Below, in pieces: positions 32,436 to 45,100 of a stretch of 64,000 nt of DNA. The stretch covers positions 895,679 to 959,678 of the forward strand of contig QEOQ01000226.1 in the NCBI GenBank assembly GCA_010279815.1. Reading direction: 5' to 3'. The position numbers and the translations under genes are program-made. The notes under the pieces were generated by a model, which was not told where the DNA came from, searched no databases, and saw nothing but the letters and a program-made list of their open reading frames with translations. The DNA is from Brachionus plicatilis. Taxonomy: Eukaryota > Rotifera > Eurotatoria > Ploima > Brachionidae. The first letter of the stretch is position 1; each line of letters starts with the position of its first letter.

Positions 32436-33950
32436 ATTTTTAAAAAAAATATATATATATATACGAACGTTTAGTTTAAAATATATAATAATTATTCACG
32501 AGTTTAAATTCTAGGCTTTTAAAGTGGTGGGGAATAACGCAGTGTAGTATTAATTTTCTTTGTAGAACCAATTTCAAAAGATACTGTGAATTTGTATATT
32601 CAGAGATGTACAATAACGCTAACCTATTATATTGAATATATCTATTAAGGTTTTTTATTTGTGGAGGAATAGCATTTATTTCCGCGAAAACAATAACGGT
32701 TTATTTCCTTGAAACGCTATGCTATGATTCAACAAAACGAATCCTTCTTTGTTGAGGTAAAAACACCGATGAGATTTGAGCATTTGATCCATATTTTTCG
32801 TCTATTGTCTTTAACATCATGCCAAGTTAAATTGTTTGCGTAAATTACTTTTAAACAGTAATTACATAAAAAAAGAATACAAAAGTTATTTATTCAAATT
32901 TGGAATAAATAACCTTATTTTAAATTTTTTAAAAATTAAAAATACTATAATTTACTCTAAAACAATCATTAAAAAACTGAGAAGTGTTTTCTATGTATAG
33001 TTGATAGCCCTTCTTAATTTGTGGCCAAAGTTGAAATTAATCTCAAATTTTTGTTAATAAAATATTCCAAAAAAATCCTGCTTGAGATTGGATTTTTTCC
33101 CATCCTATTAAAAAAGTTTAGAAAATTTTAATTCCAATTTTTTTTTATTAAATTGCTTAAATTTTATTAATTTATCAGTTTAAATAATAAGCTCTCTAGA
33201 GTGCTTGAGAATTTAATATTGATATTTTGATAATATTTTATAATGTTAGAATATTTCTTCAACTTTCTTGTTTGCTATTTCATTCTTTAGTTAAGCTTAC
33301 CATACTAATGACTTTTTTAAGAGATGTACTTCCAAAGTTGTTCCCATATAAACCTTTGATTATTTAATTTTTTTGTTAACTTTCTTTTTTTAATAAACAA
33401 ATTAAAATAAGCTAGTTAAGTTAAAATGCGAATAAATTTGAGGTCACGCGAGAATAATTAAGCTATAAATTAATGGTTCATAGAATGTGGCCAATTATTT
33501 TATAAGAAAACTTTAAAGGGTACCATTTGGAGTAGGCAAGTTTTTTTGCATTTTTCATGAATAGTATCTAGAATAGATTTAGTAAGCAATTGACTATTTT
33601 AGAGTTGGAAAGAAATTATTGAGTTTTTTCTAAGATCGTTTCTTCAAGTTTACTCAAAAACTACAATATCAATTTAATTTATATTACTCTTAATATTGTG
33701 CGCTTTTTGATAAAAAATTTTCAAAAAATTAATCAAATTAAATTCGCACTTTTTTTTAATTAATCAACTATTAAGCAATAGATTAATTTTAAATAATTCG
33801 ACAATAAAACACAGAAACTCCTCCCAACCTCGTATACCCATCTTTTAACATTGCCAAAAAATTTTCAATTCAAGTTAATAGGAAAACGAAATATTAATTT
33901 TATATTGTTGTAGTGAATAATTATTATTTCAAATTGTTCTTTGTTTTCTT
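32436..33950 (-). other. Unassigned region with one coding-like patch
   Basis: At about 32470-32650 the minus strand is open for some 60 codons with a protein-like sequence (YIQYNRLALLYISEYTNSQY; LHCVIPHHFKSLEF), possibly the C-terminal part of a retroelement ORF; a second patch lies at 32735-32830 in other frames. The rest is A+T rich without recognised features. Confidence 0.25.
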
Positions 33951-33964
33951 TTTTTTTTTTCCTT

Positions 33965-34085
33965 TTTTTAACTCAAATAGACACCAACCGTTCAAAAAAC
34001 AAACTCAAACCAACTAAAGCCGACTAAAGCCAAACTAAAAGAAGGAATCAGCAGTTCAACAGCGATGGACAGTCTTCATCTGGGT
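33965..34085 (+). other. Low-T island with ACTAAAGCC repeats and a possible short exon
   Basis: After a long pyrimidine tract ending in AAATAG, about 110 bp are A/C rich (CCAACTAAAGCCGACTAAAG) and end with ATGGACAGTCTTCATCTGG followed by GTACTT. The pyrimidine tract-AG ... GT arrangement could mark an exon or a 5' leader of a retroelement. No family recognised. Confidence 0.2.
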
Positions 34086-34164
34086 ACTTTAAATTTTTTT
34101 TTTTTTTTTTTTTTTTAAGTTAAATTAAGTTAAGTAAGTAAGAGGAGAATTTTAAAAACTCCGG

Positions 34165-34410
34165 TTTACACAGTTAAGGTTTCAGGAAAAAAAGAAGAAA
34201 TAGTAAGGTAGCAATTACACAATGGAGTCGGGTATTCAACAAACCTTGATTCAAAACCCGCTTTATATTCATCAACCAGCTTGATAACTAATGGAACAGA
34301 ATGACGCAATCCTCCCGCTACATATCTTTCGCTTAATTCAAAAAGTCGATTCGAGACAGTTAAGAATTTAAGTTTATTGAAGGCCTCTTGATGCAGAATA
34401 TTGGAAGGAT
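34165..34410 (-). mobile_element. LINE family A C-terminal fragment
   Basis: Minus-strand reading NRLFELSERYVAGGLRHSVP then LVIKLVDEYKAG and TPLCNCYLTISSFFP ends at a stop. It aligns by eye with the ORF end at 27037-27250. Together with the tail at 31986 it would be one LINE inserted in the MULE, although the spacing contains unassigned sequence and the gap. Confidence 0.7.
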
Positions 34411-34935
34411 GAACAGAGCATTGATTTTATGCATATTTTTCAATCACTCAAATAATTATGTTTAAGTTTGAACATTAATTTTAATCCGACTTGTTTTATT
34501 CAAGACGCGTGTAAAGCAAGTTTTAACGCAATTAAGTCAATTTTCCCGACAGCACAAGTATTTATGTATTGGTTTCACGTAGTTCGGAATATTAAAAAAC
34601 ACGAAAAATTAAAACCTGTACAAGAATATAATAATATAATGCAGGAAATACAAAATATGCATTTTTCTTAAAATGCATGTGAATTTAAAACTATTATACA
34701 AAAGACAATTGGTCGATGGGAAGTTGTTGCAGATTTGAAGATGTTCAGTTTTTACTTTAAGAAAACATGGCTCAAAGGCAGTTTTAACAAGATCTATTTG
34801 TCACATTCCGGCTTTGCTACAACAAATAATTCACTTGATACAATCTTTAATGGCAGAATAAAAAATTTTTCACCTAAAGAGAGCTACTAACTATCCAAAA
34901 TGCTATTAAAATAATTTGCAAAGAGTTAATAACAT
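34411..34935 (+). mobile_element. MULE transposase, C-terminal half (broken)
   Basis: Readings EQSIDFMHIFQSLK, then NINFNPTCFIQDACKASFNA, FPTAQVFMYWFHVVRNIKKH, TWLKGSFNKIYLSHSGFATT and NNSLDTIFNGRIKNF follow the order of a MULE transposase: QDA second-Asp region, CWFHV, and the ATTNNSLE/FN..IK block. Two frame changes separate them. It continues the piece at 31620-31985. Confidence 0.75.
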
Positions 34936-35159
34936 TAATTCTGCGGCCCTACCGTGTTATGTGAGCTTAGTTCACGAAAATGTGTGAACTTGACTAATTT
35001 TTTTGGTTTCGTGATCTCAGCTCACCTGGAGAGAAAATTATGTGATCTTAAAATAATTGAATATTTGATTTACATAGTTTATTTTCTTGATTATGATACA
35101 AATATAAATTAAAAATAGTAATGAAGCAATAATATAAAATAATTTATTTGTTTTTTTGG

Positions 35160-36484
35160 CCTTTGACTTATGGAGCCGCTAACCCCATTCACCTTTACAT
35201 TTTTTCTCAACACCTTTTTCCAAACAAATATCACACAGCAAGTCATTACTTGTATTCAAAATTACTTCATTAACTTTAGCATTTGCTTCTTCCGAAACTG
35301 GTAAACTTTCATAAGATTATTTCTTCAAGACTAAAGCAAAAGCCTTCACTGGATTTAAGTTATATAGAGGCTTCGTAGATTATCATTTAACGCATCGAGT
35401 TTAGAATCAAGCAACTTTTCATAGCTACTTTTTGGTGCATCTGTAACATTAGTTGGTATTGGTATATTAGTAATACTAGACCAAGTACCATCTAATCTAT
35501 CATTCTCATCGACAGCATCACTCTCTAAATCACTAATAGTTCGGTTTTAATTTATACTCGATATACTAATTTCATCTTCTACAATATCCTCAATTTTAAA
35601 ATCACTATTGACTGGGTAAAATTCACTCAAAATTTTTTCATAACAATCAACTCTATTAATGGTGTTATTGTGACGCCAAATAAATTCATCAATATAAGAT
35701 TTCAAATAAACCCGAGAGCATCCATGCAATTCTTTGAATTCTTTTTTGCATGATTCCATAATCCTTCTATCTTATTCGTACACGCACCATTAACCGGATC
35801 CACAAAGTTAAATTTATGATTAACGGTCAAATGCTCAAAATTTTTGAGTGAAGTTATTCGGTTGAATGACGACCAAGTATCACAAATGATAGTTGTACCT
35901 TCCTCAACATGATCATACAAAATTCTTAATAAAATAGGACCTTTCCTGTCTTTTACTACCTCAATGTAAGCTTTACCATCGTTTCCTCTCTCCACTAGAC
36001 CATACATCCAAGTCTTTTTTCTCATTAATGCCTTGCCTTTATTATATTTAGCCTTAGGAACTAAGGACTCATATATTTCGACAAATTTACTATAACCACC
36101 TAACTTAACTTTATTCTTGGCCAAACTGGCACTACATAAATTTCTTAATTTTTTAAATAGACTCGAGACAAAACTGTCGTTTTTATTATATAAATAAAAA
36201 TTAAGGAACTCAGTAGATTTTTTAATAGAAATCTGTAAAGCCCATAGTTTAATTACCTCATTGATTAAACCAAGTGGTTTCCTAAACAGTGAAAAAAACG
36301 AACCATGGCAAATGCTGCGATACTTTTGGCATTTACTATTATTGCATCGCAAACTAATCAATACGTTTCCATCTTGGTTACGTTTCCGAGTTGTTAATTT
36401 CATTTCTGACTGACAATTTTCGCATGGACAGTACGATAGATTACCCAATTTTTCGAGGCGGTTGCATAATTCTTTATTTTCCAT
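35160..36484 (-). pseudogene. Merlin/ISXO2-like (IS1595-type) DDE transposase, inactivated
   Basis: The main frame (36484-35702) starts at an ATG with a zinc-ribbon-like segment (CPCENCQ ... RCNNSKC) and continues into the ISXO2 domain: VEIYES (first acidic motif), KTWMYGLVERG, CDTWSSFNRI (second Asp), VNHKFNFVDP, and NKIEGLWNHAKK (Glu). In the family the first motif is VEIDES; here Tyr (TAT) replaces the catalytic Asp. A missing base in the A-run near 35745 shifts the frame, which continues at 35759-35547 (KEFKELHGCSRVYL; YIDEFIWRHNN). Beyond the stop at 35547 the reading still resembles protein (SDLESDAVDENDRLDGTWSS ... CDICLEKG) to about 35160, with a further frameshift and stops, so the ancestral protein had a longer acidic, Cys-containing tail. 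Terminal repeats were not resolved. Confidence 0.82.
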
Positions 36485-36654
36485 TTAAATTAATTAATTG
36501 TTTTTAGTCAAAATACAAATAATATTAACAGAAGAAAGATTATAATAATATTATAATCAATACATATTTTGTCAGCCATAATTAAATTAAAATTTAAGAT
36601 CACAAAACAAAGATCACAAAAATTTAATAATGAAATTAAATAATAAAAAGCCAA

Positions 36655-36905
36655 CTAGGTTTGTATGTAGATTTCGTCCAGGCAAAAAAAGGTACTAAAT
36701 TATTTCATCAAAACTTTGAACACATTCTTGAAAAAGCTACTGAAAAAGACTTGGAAACTGATCCTAAACCTGTTCGAGTCACTAGAAAAAGAAATGCTTG
36801 TTCACCACGAGTAGAGGGACCAAAAACAAAAAAAAATTTCGTAGCATAAGGATCCTGTACTATTTGTTTCTTAACAAAAGGGATTTAGTTGTCGTCCACG
36901 CAAAG
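36655..36905 (+). mobile_element. Transposon C-terminus fragment
   Basis: A 62-codon frame (VDFVQAKKGTKLFHQNFEHI; PVRVTRKRNACSPRVEGPKT) ends in KKNFVA, a stop, and the reading GSCTICFLTKGI. The stretch after the stop matches 3540-3600 in the inverted repeat near the left end (GGATCCTG(A/T)ACTA). It could be the C-terminus of the MULE at 34411, separated from it by the Merlin insertion, but the element is not certain. Confidence 0.4.
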
Positions 36906-37189
36906 CTCGATCATCTCTAATCAATCAATAGTTTTTTTCTTGTATTTTTTGTTTTTTTATTTGTTTAAGTTAATTTTTCTATTCGTTAAAGTAAAATTCA
37001 TGCTATTCTAATAAATTTTTTATGCTGTTTATGCGGAAAAAAAAATTTTAATAGGTATTTTGGTATTTTGATTGCTTAAAAGGTATTTTGATTTGCGTCA
37101 AAAGACTTTCCGTAAAAAGCTCCTTTAGAAGCTTTAAAAATGATAAAAATAAAAAAAAATAAAATTCCGCAAAATTTTTTTCAAAGATT

Positions 37190-37475
37190 TAAAAATTTTA
37201 CTTTTTTTTACTAAAAATTACATAAATTTACCACTATTAAATAAAATTTCACGTAAAATTACGTGAAAAAAAGTAATTTTTTTTTTCGAATTCAGGACCA
37301 AAAAATTTCAAAAAGGTCAAAAAATGCTAAAATTCTCAAAAAAAGCAGTATTTTTTGGATTTTTACTTTTTACGTAAAATTACGTAATTTCCGGTAAATT
37401 TACTTTTTTTTACCTTGGTAATTTTAAAATTACGTAAAATTACGTAATTTCACGTAAAAACAGTTTTTCGTAGCA
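37190..37475. repeat. ACGTAA-family foldback patch
   Basis: TTTTACGTAAAATTACGTAA and CACGTAAAATTACGTG occur in several orientations; ends near TAGCAGTACTGTA. Same family as 4740, 14009 and 55768. Nothing recognised between 36906 and 37190 or 37476 and 38280. Confidence 0.5.
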
Positions 37476-38284
37476 GTACTGTATATACTCATTAAAACAT
37501 GTTTAAAATCTATGAATAATTTGAGACGAACACTTTATAAATGAACAAATATGGTCAAAACAAATATTTGGAAATTTTCTTAATGGAATAAATTATAATA
37601 TAAAAAATAAACCGATAAAATTTTGGTGAAAAAGTGAGCTCAAATGTTTGAGAAAATTCACAAACATTAAACTTAATGATCTCAGCGATACTTTAATCAA
37701 TTCGACCGTAATAATATAAGAATGCATCAGGCAGAGTTCTATAATTGACAGTAATGTGAAAATATTGTTTTTTTTTTTTCAGTTTAAATAAAAAACAAAA
37801 TTTGGTTTTTTAACTTTAAATTTAAATTTAATATTTTTCTAATTTGTGAACCAACAAAGCTAACAGTAGTTTTCTAAAATTTTACTGGCACTTGAAATTT
37901 TTGGAATTAATAAGCTACGCAAGTTTTGTCAAAACTTCGTGTGACCTTATTATGAATTCGACCGGAAGACATTCCAATAATGGGAAGAACGAACTAGTTC
38001 TCAAATATCCATCAAATTCCATGAAGCACGATTGTCTAGATACAAACTAATAGGTCCACAACATGCTTCGGTACGAATGAACAATGTGTCCTTCTTCGTG
38101 AAGAGGCCTCAAAATTTAAAAATAAAACTAGACACTAGGTACGAGATTACTTTAATTTTTTTGCCACATTTGCAGGAAAAATCTCAACCTTCTCACGGTC
38201 ACTCCTTACTTTTAGTCTCAAGGTCGTCAATTTTTATTTTAAACAGCGCAATTATCTTACTATTTAAAACCCAAATGTGTGAAA

Positions 38285-38475
38285 AAAGTAAAATGTTCAT
38301 ACATATACTTACGATAACTAACTTTGAAAAAAAGTAAAATGTTCATACATATACTAACGATAACTAACTTTAATATTTAATTATCTACTGCTTTTAAAAT
38401 TGTCTTATTCTAGATTTACTTTAACATAATTATATACTGCTTTAAAAATTGTCTTATTCTGGATTATCTTTAACA
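38285..38475. repeat. Two adjacent short tandem duplications
   Basis: A 46-bp unit containing AAATGTTCATACATATACT and ACGATAACTAACTTT occurs twice (38289 and 38335). It is followed by a pair of roughly 65-bp units containing AAAATTGTCTTATTCT(A/G)GAT. The near-identity of the copies points to recent slippage. They lie just upstream of the Helitron ORFs. Confidence 0.75.
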
Positions 38476-38588
38476 TAATAAATTTTTTAAAAATTATAGA
38501 ATAAAATTAATTAAAAAACATTTAAAAAATTAAAAAAAATTGAAGAATAAAAACCAAAATATTTAAATTTGAATTTTATTTTTTGAAA

Positions 38589-38954
38589 ATGAGTCAATTA
38601 TTAGAAAAATCTACCGCTGTTAGCTTTTCTCAATTATCTCAAACAAAGCAAAAATCAAATCTTTCTAGCAGTGGTAAAATTATCAAGCCAAAAAAGAAAA
38701 AAGATTTTTTGAAATTTTATCAACAAATGTTAAAATTCAAGCAAGATTTAAAAGATTTAACAAAGCTTAGAGATTCACTCTCAAGACAAGAGAATAAATT
38801 AAACCAACAAAGAGAATTTTTCAAAAAGCACGCAAAAAACAATTTTAAAATCGAACTTGACGATGAACTAAATCTTTTAGTTAGCGATTCACAAACAAGC
38901 TCCACTCTCGAATCAGATGATGAAGCATTGTTAAATTTAAACGAAACAGTCTAA
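38589..38954 (+). CDS. Helitron-associated small ORF, coiled coil
   Basis: 122 codons from ATG to TAA. The N-terminus is Ser/Lys rich, with a basic KPKKKKDF stretch, followed by a probable coiled coil (LKFKQDLKDLTKLRDSLSRQ; ENKLNQQREFFKKHAKNN) and an acidic C-terminus. It sits 157 bp upstream of the Rep/helicase ATG, in the same direction. The Rep start is preceded by TTTCCAG, a likely 3' splice site, so this ORF may share a transcript or be a separate first protein. No known domain recognised. Confidence 0.55.
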   Translation: MSQLLEKSTAVSFSQLSQTKQKSNLSSSGKIIKPKKKKDFLKFYQQMLKFKQDLKDLTKLRDSLSRQENKLNQQREFFKKHAKNNFKIELDDELNLLVSDSQTSSTLESDDEALLNLNETV

Positions 38955-39111
38955 ACAAATCATTTTTTATCATTTTTATAAATCAAAATTTTATCCTTTT
39001 TGACACTAATAAATAATAATAATACTTTTTCTTTCCTTTTTAATATTTCTAATTTAAATAAAATTTAATTTAATTTAATTTGATTTTTTAATTATTTTTA
39101 TTTCCAGAATT

Positions 39112-42100
39112 ATGAACTCTCCTCATACTTCAAATCATAAAATTATAAAAATAATAAGTAACCCACTTACGCCAGGAACGCCTAATCTGTCTAATTTATT
39201 TATATCAAACTTAAGTGTTTTGCCTAAAAAAGTCACACCTAAACGACAAAATGTAATATTTATATTAATTAATTTAATCAATTTGATTCTTAATTTTAAA
39301 TTTTACTCCAATTTTTAATTTAGCAAGAAAATTCTATACAACCTTTTGCTAAGCGATTGAATTTTGAAAAGAATATACACAATACCACATCAATTAATAG
39401 AATAGAAACTAATTCAAATGTAAAACAATGTAAATGTGGAAGTCAATCTCATTCAAGAACTTCTCATCGTTCGTGTCCTTTAAATTCAAGACCAACAGTT
39501 GATTTTCATAATAAACCTCAATGTAAAAGCTGTGGAAGTTTCAATCATTTTAGAAAATCACATAAAGACTGTCCTTTTAACATTACCAATACTATTTCTA
39601 ATCAAGTAACAAAATATTTTATTTATCTATTATTTTTTAACATAATCGATTTTTAATTAATCAGATTTATGAAGATAAAAATAATGTTACTGAAATTGAA
39701 AATACAGAAAATCAACGTGATTATACATTGCCTTCTTTTAATTATAAGTGATTAACATTTTTTTCACTTTTTTTTTTCTTTTTTTTTCAAAAGTCCAGGC
39801 TTTAAATTATCTATACTGAAGAAGATTTGTTAAGACTTTTATTCTAAGACGTTTTTAAAAAAAAAACTTTTTGGGAATATTAAAAAACTCTGATTTAAAT
39901 ATTTAACGTTTATCTTATTTTAAGTGATAAAATTGTTGCAACGGCAACTTATTTAATAGCTCGGAAAAAATTTGAAATAAAAAATATATTTGGTAAACAC
40001 GTAAATAAAGATGCAAGTTCTGAAGATTTTGGCCGTCATTTATTTGGAAACAGAGATTATAAATGTCAGTTCTGTGATGCTAAAATGTGGTTCGAAGAAA
40101 AGACAGGAGGTACAGAAACTAACCCTATTTTCAGCACATGTTGTCTGCGTGGTAAAGTTTCAATACCCAAAAATAATCCTCTACCATCTAAATTTCATCA
40201 GCTCTTAACTGGATCAAATCAACAATCAAAATGTTTTGGGCAATTTATTCGACTATATAATTCTTTGTTGTCATTCACATCTTTAAATACAAATTTAGAT
40301 AAAGAATTAATGTCTGCAACCAATGGTACATATACATATCGAATAAATGGTACTTATCATCATGCAATTAGTGACTTAATACCACAAGATCCACAAAAAC
40401 CATCATTTTCTCAAATCTATCTTTATGACTCTGATTTTCATACCAATTATCGCTCATCAATGTTTAAAGACAAAATTGATCAAAACATTCTTATATTGGT
40501 ACAATCTTTTTTGTTTGAACTTAACCCTTACGTAAAATTGTATCGACAAGTTGGTGATAGAATTAGACAAGAACCACACATTGATTTGAACATTGTACTT
40601 AAAAAGAACAAAAAACTTGACAAAACATATAATTTACCAACTTCTAATGAAATTGCAGTATTAATGGTAAACAATCCAAATGAAAACGCTTTTTGTTCCG
40701 GTAAAGAAATTTTAGTTTGTAATAAGTCTGGTGGATTAAAAAGAATAGATGAAAAGTGTTCATATTCTGACCCGTTACATTATGTCTTAATGTTCATTAG
40801 AGGTGAACAAGGCTGGCAATATAACTTTTATCCGCTAAATAATATTAGTTCAAAAAAAAAAAAAGTGAATATTGATTTAGATTTAGACAATCAAGATGAA
40901 GAAGAAGTTAATTCAAAGTATATAACGGCTACACAATATTATTCATACCAACTTCAAGACCGTAAAGGTAATTCTTTATAAATTATAGATATGTTTTTTA
41001 AATTCTTAGTCAAAGACTTATATATTTTTCAAATTAAAATCCGGACTTGGACCCAAAAAAATCATATAAATTTAAAATTCAAACGCGGATTTTAATTTGA
41101 TAAATATTTAAGTCTTTGACTAAGACTTTAAAAATTCAATGAAAAAATCTTGACTTGGACTAAAATAAATAAAATTTATCATTAGTTCAAGTCAAGATTT
41201 TTTTATTAATTTTTTAAAGTCTTAGTCAAAGACTTAAATATTTATCAAATTAAAATAAATTAATTAAATATCAAACTAAATTTATAAATTATAGATTCAT
41301 TTATTTCATTATATGGTCGTTTGTTCCACCAATATATAGTAGAGCAATATGCCAAAATTGAGACATCCAGACTTAATTACATTCTTTTTAATCAAAAAAG
41401 TTTAAGAGCTGAGTTTTATAAAGGAATTTTTGATTCAATTAACAGAGACGACAATATTCAGAGTGCAAATGTTGGTAAGAGAATTATTCTACCTTCGTCT
41501 TTCACTGGCGGTCCTCGATATATGCACCAACTTTACCAAGATGCCATGTCCGTTGTTCGAGCTCTCGGGAAACCTGATTTTTTCATTACAATGACATGCA
41601 ACCCAAAATGGAATGAAATAACTAAGGAGCTTAAAGAATTTCAAGATCCCAATGATAGACCGGATCTTATTGTTAGAGTTTTTAAAATTAAGCTCAGGGC
41701 ACTTCTTGATGATTTACTAAAAAATCATGTTCTAGGAGTTGTAATTGGATATGTTTATGTTGTTGAGTTCCAGAAGAGAGGTTTACCACATGCCCATCTT
41801 TTGCTTATTTTGAGAAATGATGACAAACCAAAAGAAATTTCTCAAATAAATGGAATAGTTTCAGCTGAAATCCCAGATAAAAGCATATTTCCTCAAACAT
41901 ACAAAAGTATTAAAGCCTGTATGATGCACGGGAAATGCGGAAAATTTAATCCAAATGCAGTCTGCATGGTTGACGGTAAATGTTCAAAAAACTTCCCAAA
42001 ACAGTTTGCACTCGAAACTGTAATGACTTCCGATACTTATCCAGTTTATAAACGTTCTCCTGCAAATGAAGACAATCAATGGGTTGTACCATATAACCCT

Positions 42101-45100
42101 TATCTAATAACAAAATATAATTGTCATATTAATGTCGAAGTTTGTAACTCAGTTTCAGCTGTAAAATATCTTTACAAATATGTCTATAAAGGTAATTTTA
42201 TTTTTGTTTTAATACTTTGACTAAATCAGAGTAAAAAAAGGTCCCAGAAAAAATTTTAAAAAATAAAAGATCCGGACTTGGACTTTAAATGTTTATGATT
42301 TTTTTTAGTCCAAGTCCGGATTTTAATTTGAAAAAAATCTAAGTTTGTGACCGAGACATTAAAAAAAAAATGAAAAAATCTTGACTTGAACTTACGATAA
42401 ATTTTATTTATTTTAGTCCAAGTCAAAATTTTTTCATTATTTTTTTAAAGTCTGATTCAAAGAATTAAATATTTTTCAAATTAAAATCTGGACTTGGACC
42501 CAAAAAAATCATATAAATTTAAAATTCAAGAGGGGATTTTAATTTGAGAAAAATTTAATCTTTAAATCAGACTTTAAAAAAATAATGAAAAAATACGGAC
42601 TTCGACTAAAATAAATAAATATTTTCGTAATTTAATTTGGGATTTTTAAACCACTCAAGAATAAATTATTTTCAATATTCTTAATTTATTAAAATTAGGA
42701 CATGACAAAGTTACTCTTTCTTTAAAGAGACCAAATGAGTTAATTAATTCTGATCTCCAAAATCAAATTAAAGAAGTTAATGAGATTTCTAACTATCAAA
42801 GTGCACGATATGTAAGTGCCTGTGAAAGTTGTTATCGTATTTTTCGCTATAATTTAAGTGGTCAATATCCGAATACTGTACGTTTGTCGATCCACTTAGA
42901 TAACCAACAAATGTGTTATTTCGATCAAAACAACGATATTACAAATGTATTATCTAAGAATGAAGAGACTCAATTAACAGCTTTTTTCAAACTAAATAAT
43001 AGCAATTTTAAAGCTAACAATATGTTGTATCCTGAAATACCCAGACATTTTTCTTGGGATAAGCAAAAAAAAATTTGGAAACCACGTAAAAAGTAAAAAA
43101 AAATTTTAAAATAAAACCAAAAAAATTCTTACCTTTTTCATCTTATTCTATTAATATTTTATTTTTTCAAACTTATTTTACTTTAATTTTTTTTTTGATA
43201 CATTCAATTTATTTTAATAATTCATAATTTTTTTCAAATTATTCAATTTATCTTTCTAATTAATCAATAATAAACTAAAGATACTAAAAATTATCTTTTT
43301 TTCACAAGAATAAACACAACTATTATTAGTCGCATATACTTTGTTCATCCAACTGACCATGAGCGTTACGCTTTAAGACTATTACTTTTAAATCGAAAAG
43401 GTATCAAATCTTTCAAAGAAATCCGAACAGTAAATGGGCTCGAATATAGTTCTTATCGTGAAGCAGCTGATGCATTAAGTTTAATAGAGGATGATAGAGA
43501 AGCCGAAAAAGCTTTAGAAGAAGCTTCTAATTTAATAACTGATTGCAATCAACTACGAGAATTATTTGTAATTATAGTTTTAAACTGTCAACCTGCTAAT
43601 ATTAAGTCATTATGGGATAAATTTAAAGATAACCTATCTTTTGACATTTTATTTGAAAGTAAAAAAAAGAACTCTAATTCAGTATTTGATGATAGAATCT
43701 ATTCTATTTGTTTAAAAAAAATTAATATTCATCTTTGTAAAAACGGTAAAAATCTCGAAAGTGTTGGGCTAATAGATTGTTTGAAAGATGATCAATTTAA
43801 AGAGTCACCAGCTAATCCTTTGATTAATGAAGAATTGAATTACAATTTAGATTCTTTAAAGATAGAACTAAACAATAATCTCGACAAACTAAATACAGAC
43901 CAACTCTTTGCTTTTAATTCCATTATTAATAGATTAAAATTTGAACAAGAAAAAGGTAAGTATCTATTTTAAGACAAAATCAAAAAAATATATTCAAGAG
44001 TTGTTTAAAATTCATGTCTTAAGTCAAGTCCAATTTTTATTTAAAAAGTCCAATCCAACGACAAAGACTTGAATAGGCAAAAAGACTATAATTCACGTGG
44101 TCGAACTTCGAACTAGATTCAAAGTCTTTGACTCGGACTTTAATTAAAAACAAAAACCAGACTTATACTTTAATTTGTGAAGTTTAAACAACTCGGATCT
44201 ATTCTCTAAATTTTTTATTAAAATAAGGCGGTAACATATTTTTTATTGACGGTCCAGGAGGTACAGGCAAAACATTTTTATACAAGACCATTATTGCCAA
44301 AGTTCGATCTTATTCAAATATAGCTTTAGCAGTGGCGTCATCTGGGATAGCGGCTTTGTTATTACCTGGTGGCAGGACTGCCCATTCCAGATTTAAAATT
44401 CCAATCTCCATTGAATCCACATCAACTTGCCATGTTTCACTTCAATCAAATGAAGCAGAACTTTTTAAAAAAGCAAAGATTATAATTTGGGATGAGGCAC
44501 CTATGATGCACCGATATTCTTTGGAAGCTCTTGATAGAACCTTACGAGACATAATGAAAGAAATTAATCCAGAAAATGCCAACATTCCGTTTGGAAATAA
44601 AGTAATTGTCTTTGGAGGTGACTTTCGTCAAATTTTGGCAGTTGTTCGAAAAGCTAATAGTGCTGAGATTGTAGCAGCTTCTATCAATAGAGCATATTTC
44701 TGGAAATCAGTCCAAAAATTAAAATTAACAATAAATATGAGAGTTAAAAACGGCAACGACAATGACTCAAAAGAGGCTGAAGAATTTTCGAATTTTTTAT
44801 TAAGAATTGGAGAAGGCAGAGAAAAAATGTTTAATGACGAAAGTGGCATAAGTGATCTTATTGAATTACCGACTAAAATAATAAATCATTTCGGACCTAT
44901 TGATTTAATTAAGCATGTTTATCAAAATTTATCAACTGAGTAAACAAAAATCAAAAATTTTTATTTAAATAATTTAAATTAGAATTTTATTTATTAACAG
45001 AATTGATGAAGAATTTTTAATAAATAGAGCGATTCTCTGTCCCAAAAATAACGATGTTGATATTATCAACAATCTAGCAAATGATCTTTTTAAAGGTTTT

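Noticed and set aside
38032..38337. 101-codon ORF before the Helitron
   Set aside because: No domain, ends in the tandem duplication at 38285, and no sign of selection; could be a decayed fragment but not supportable.
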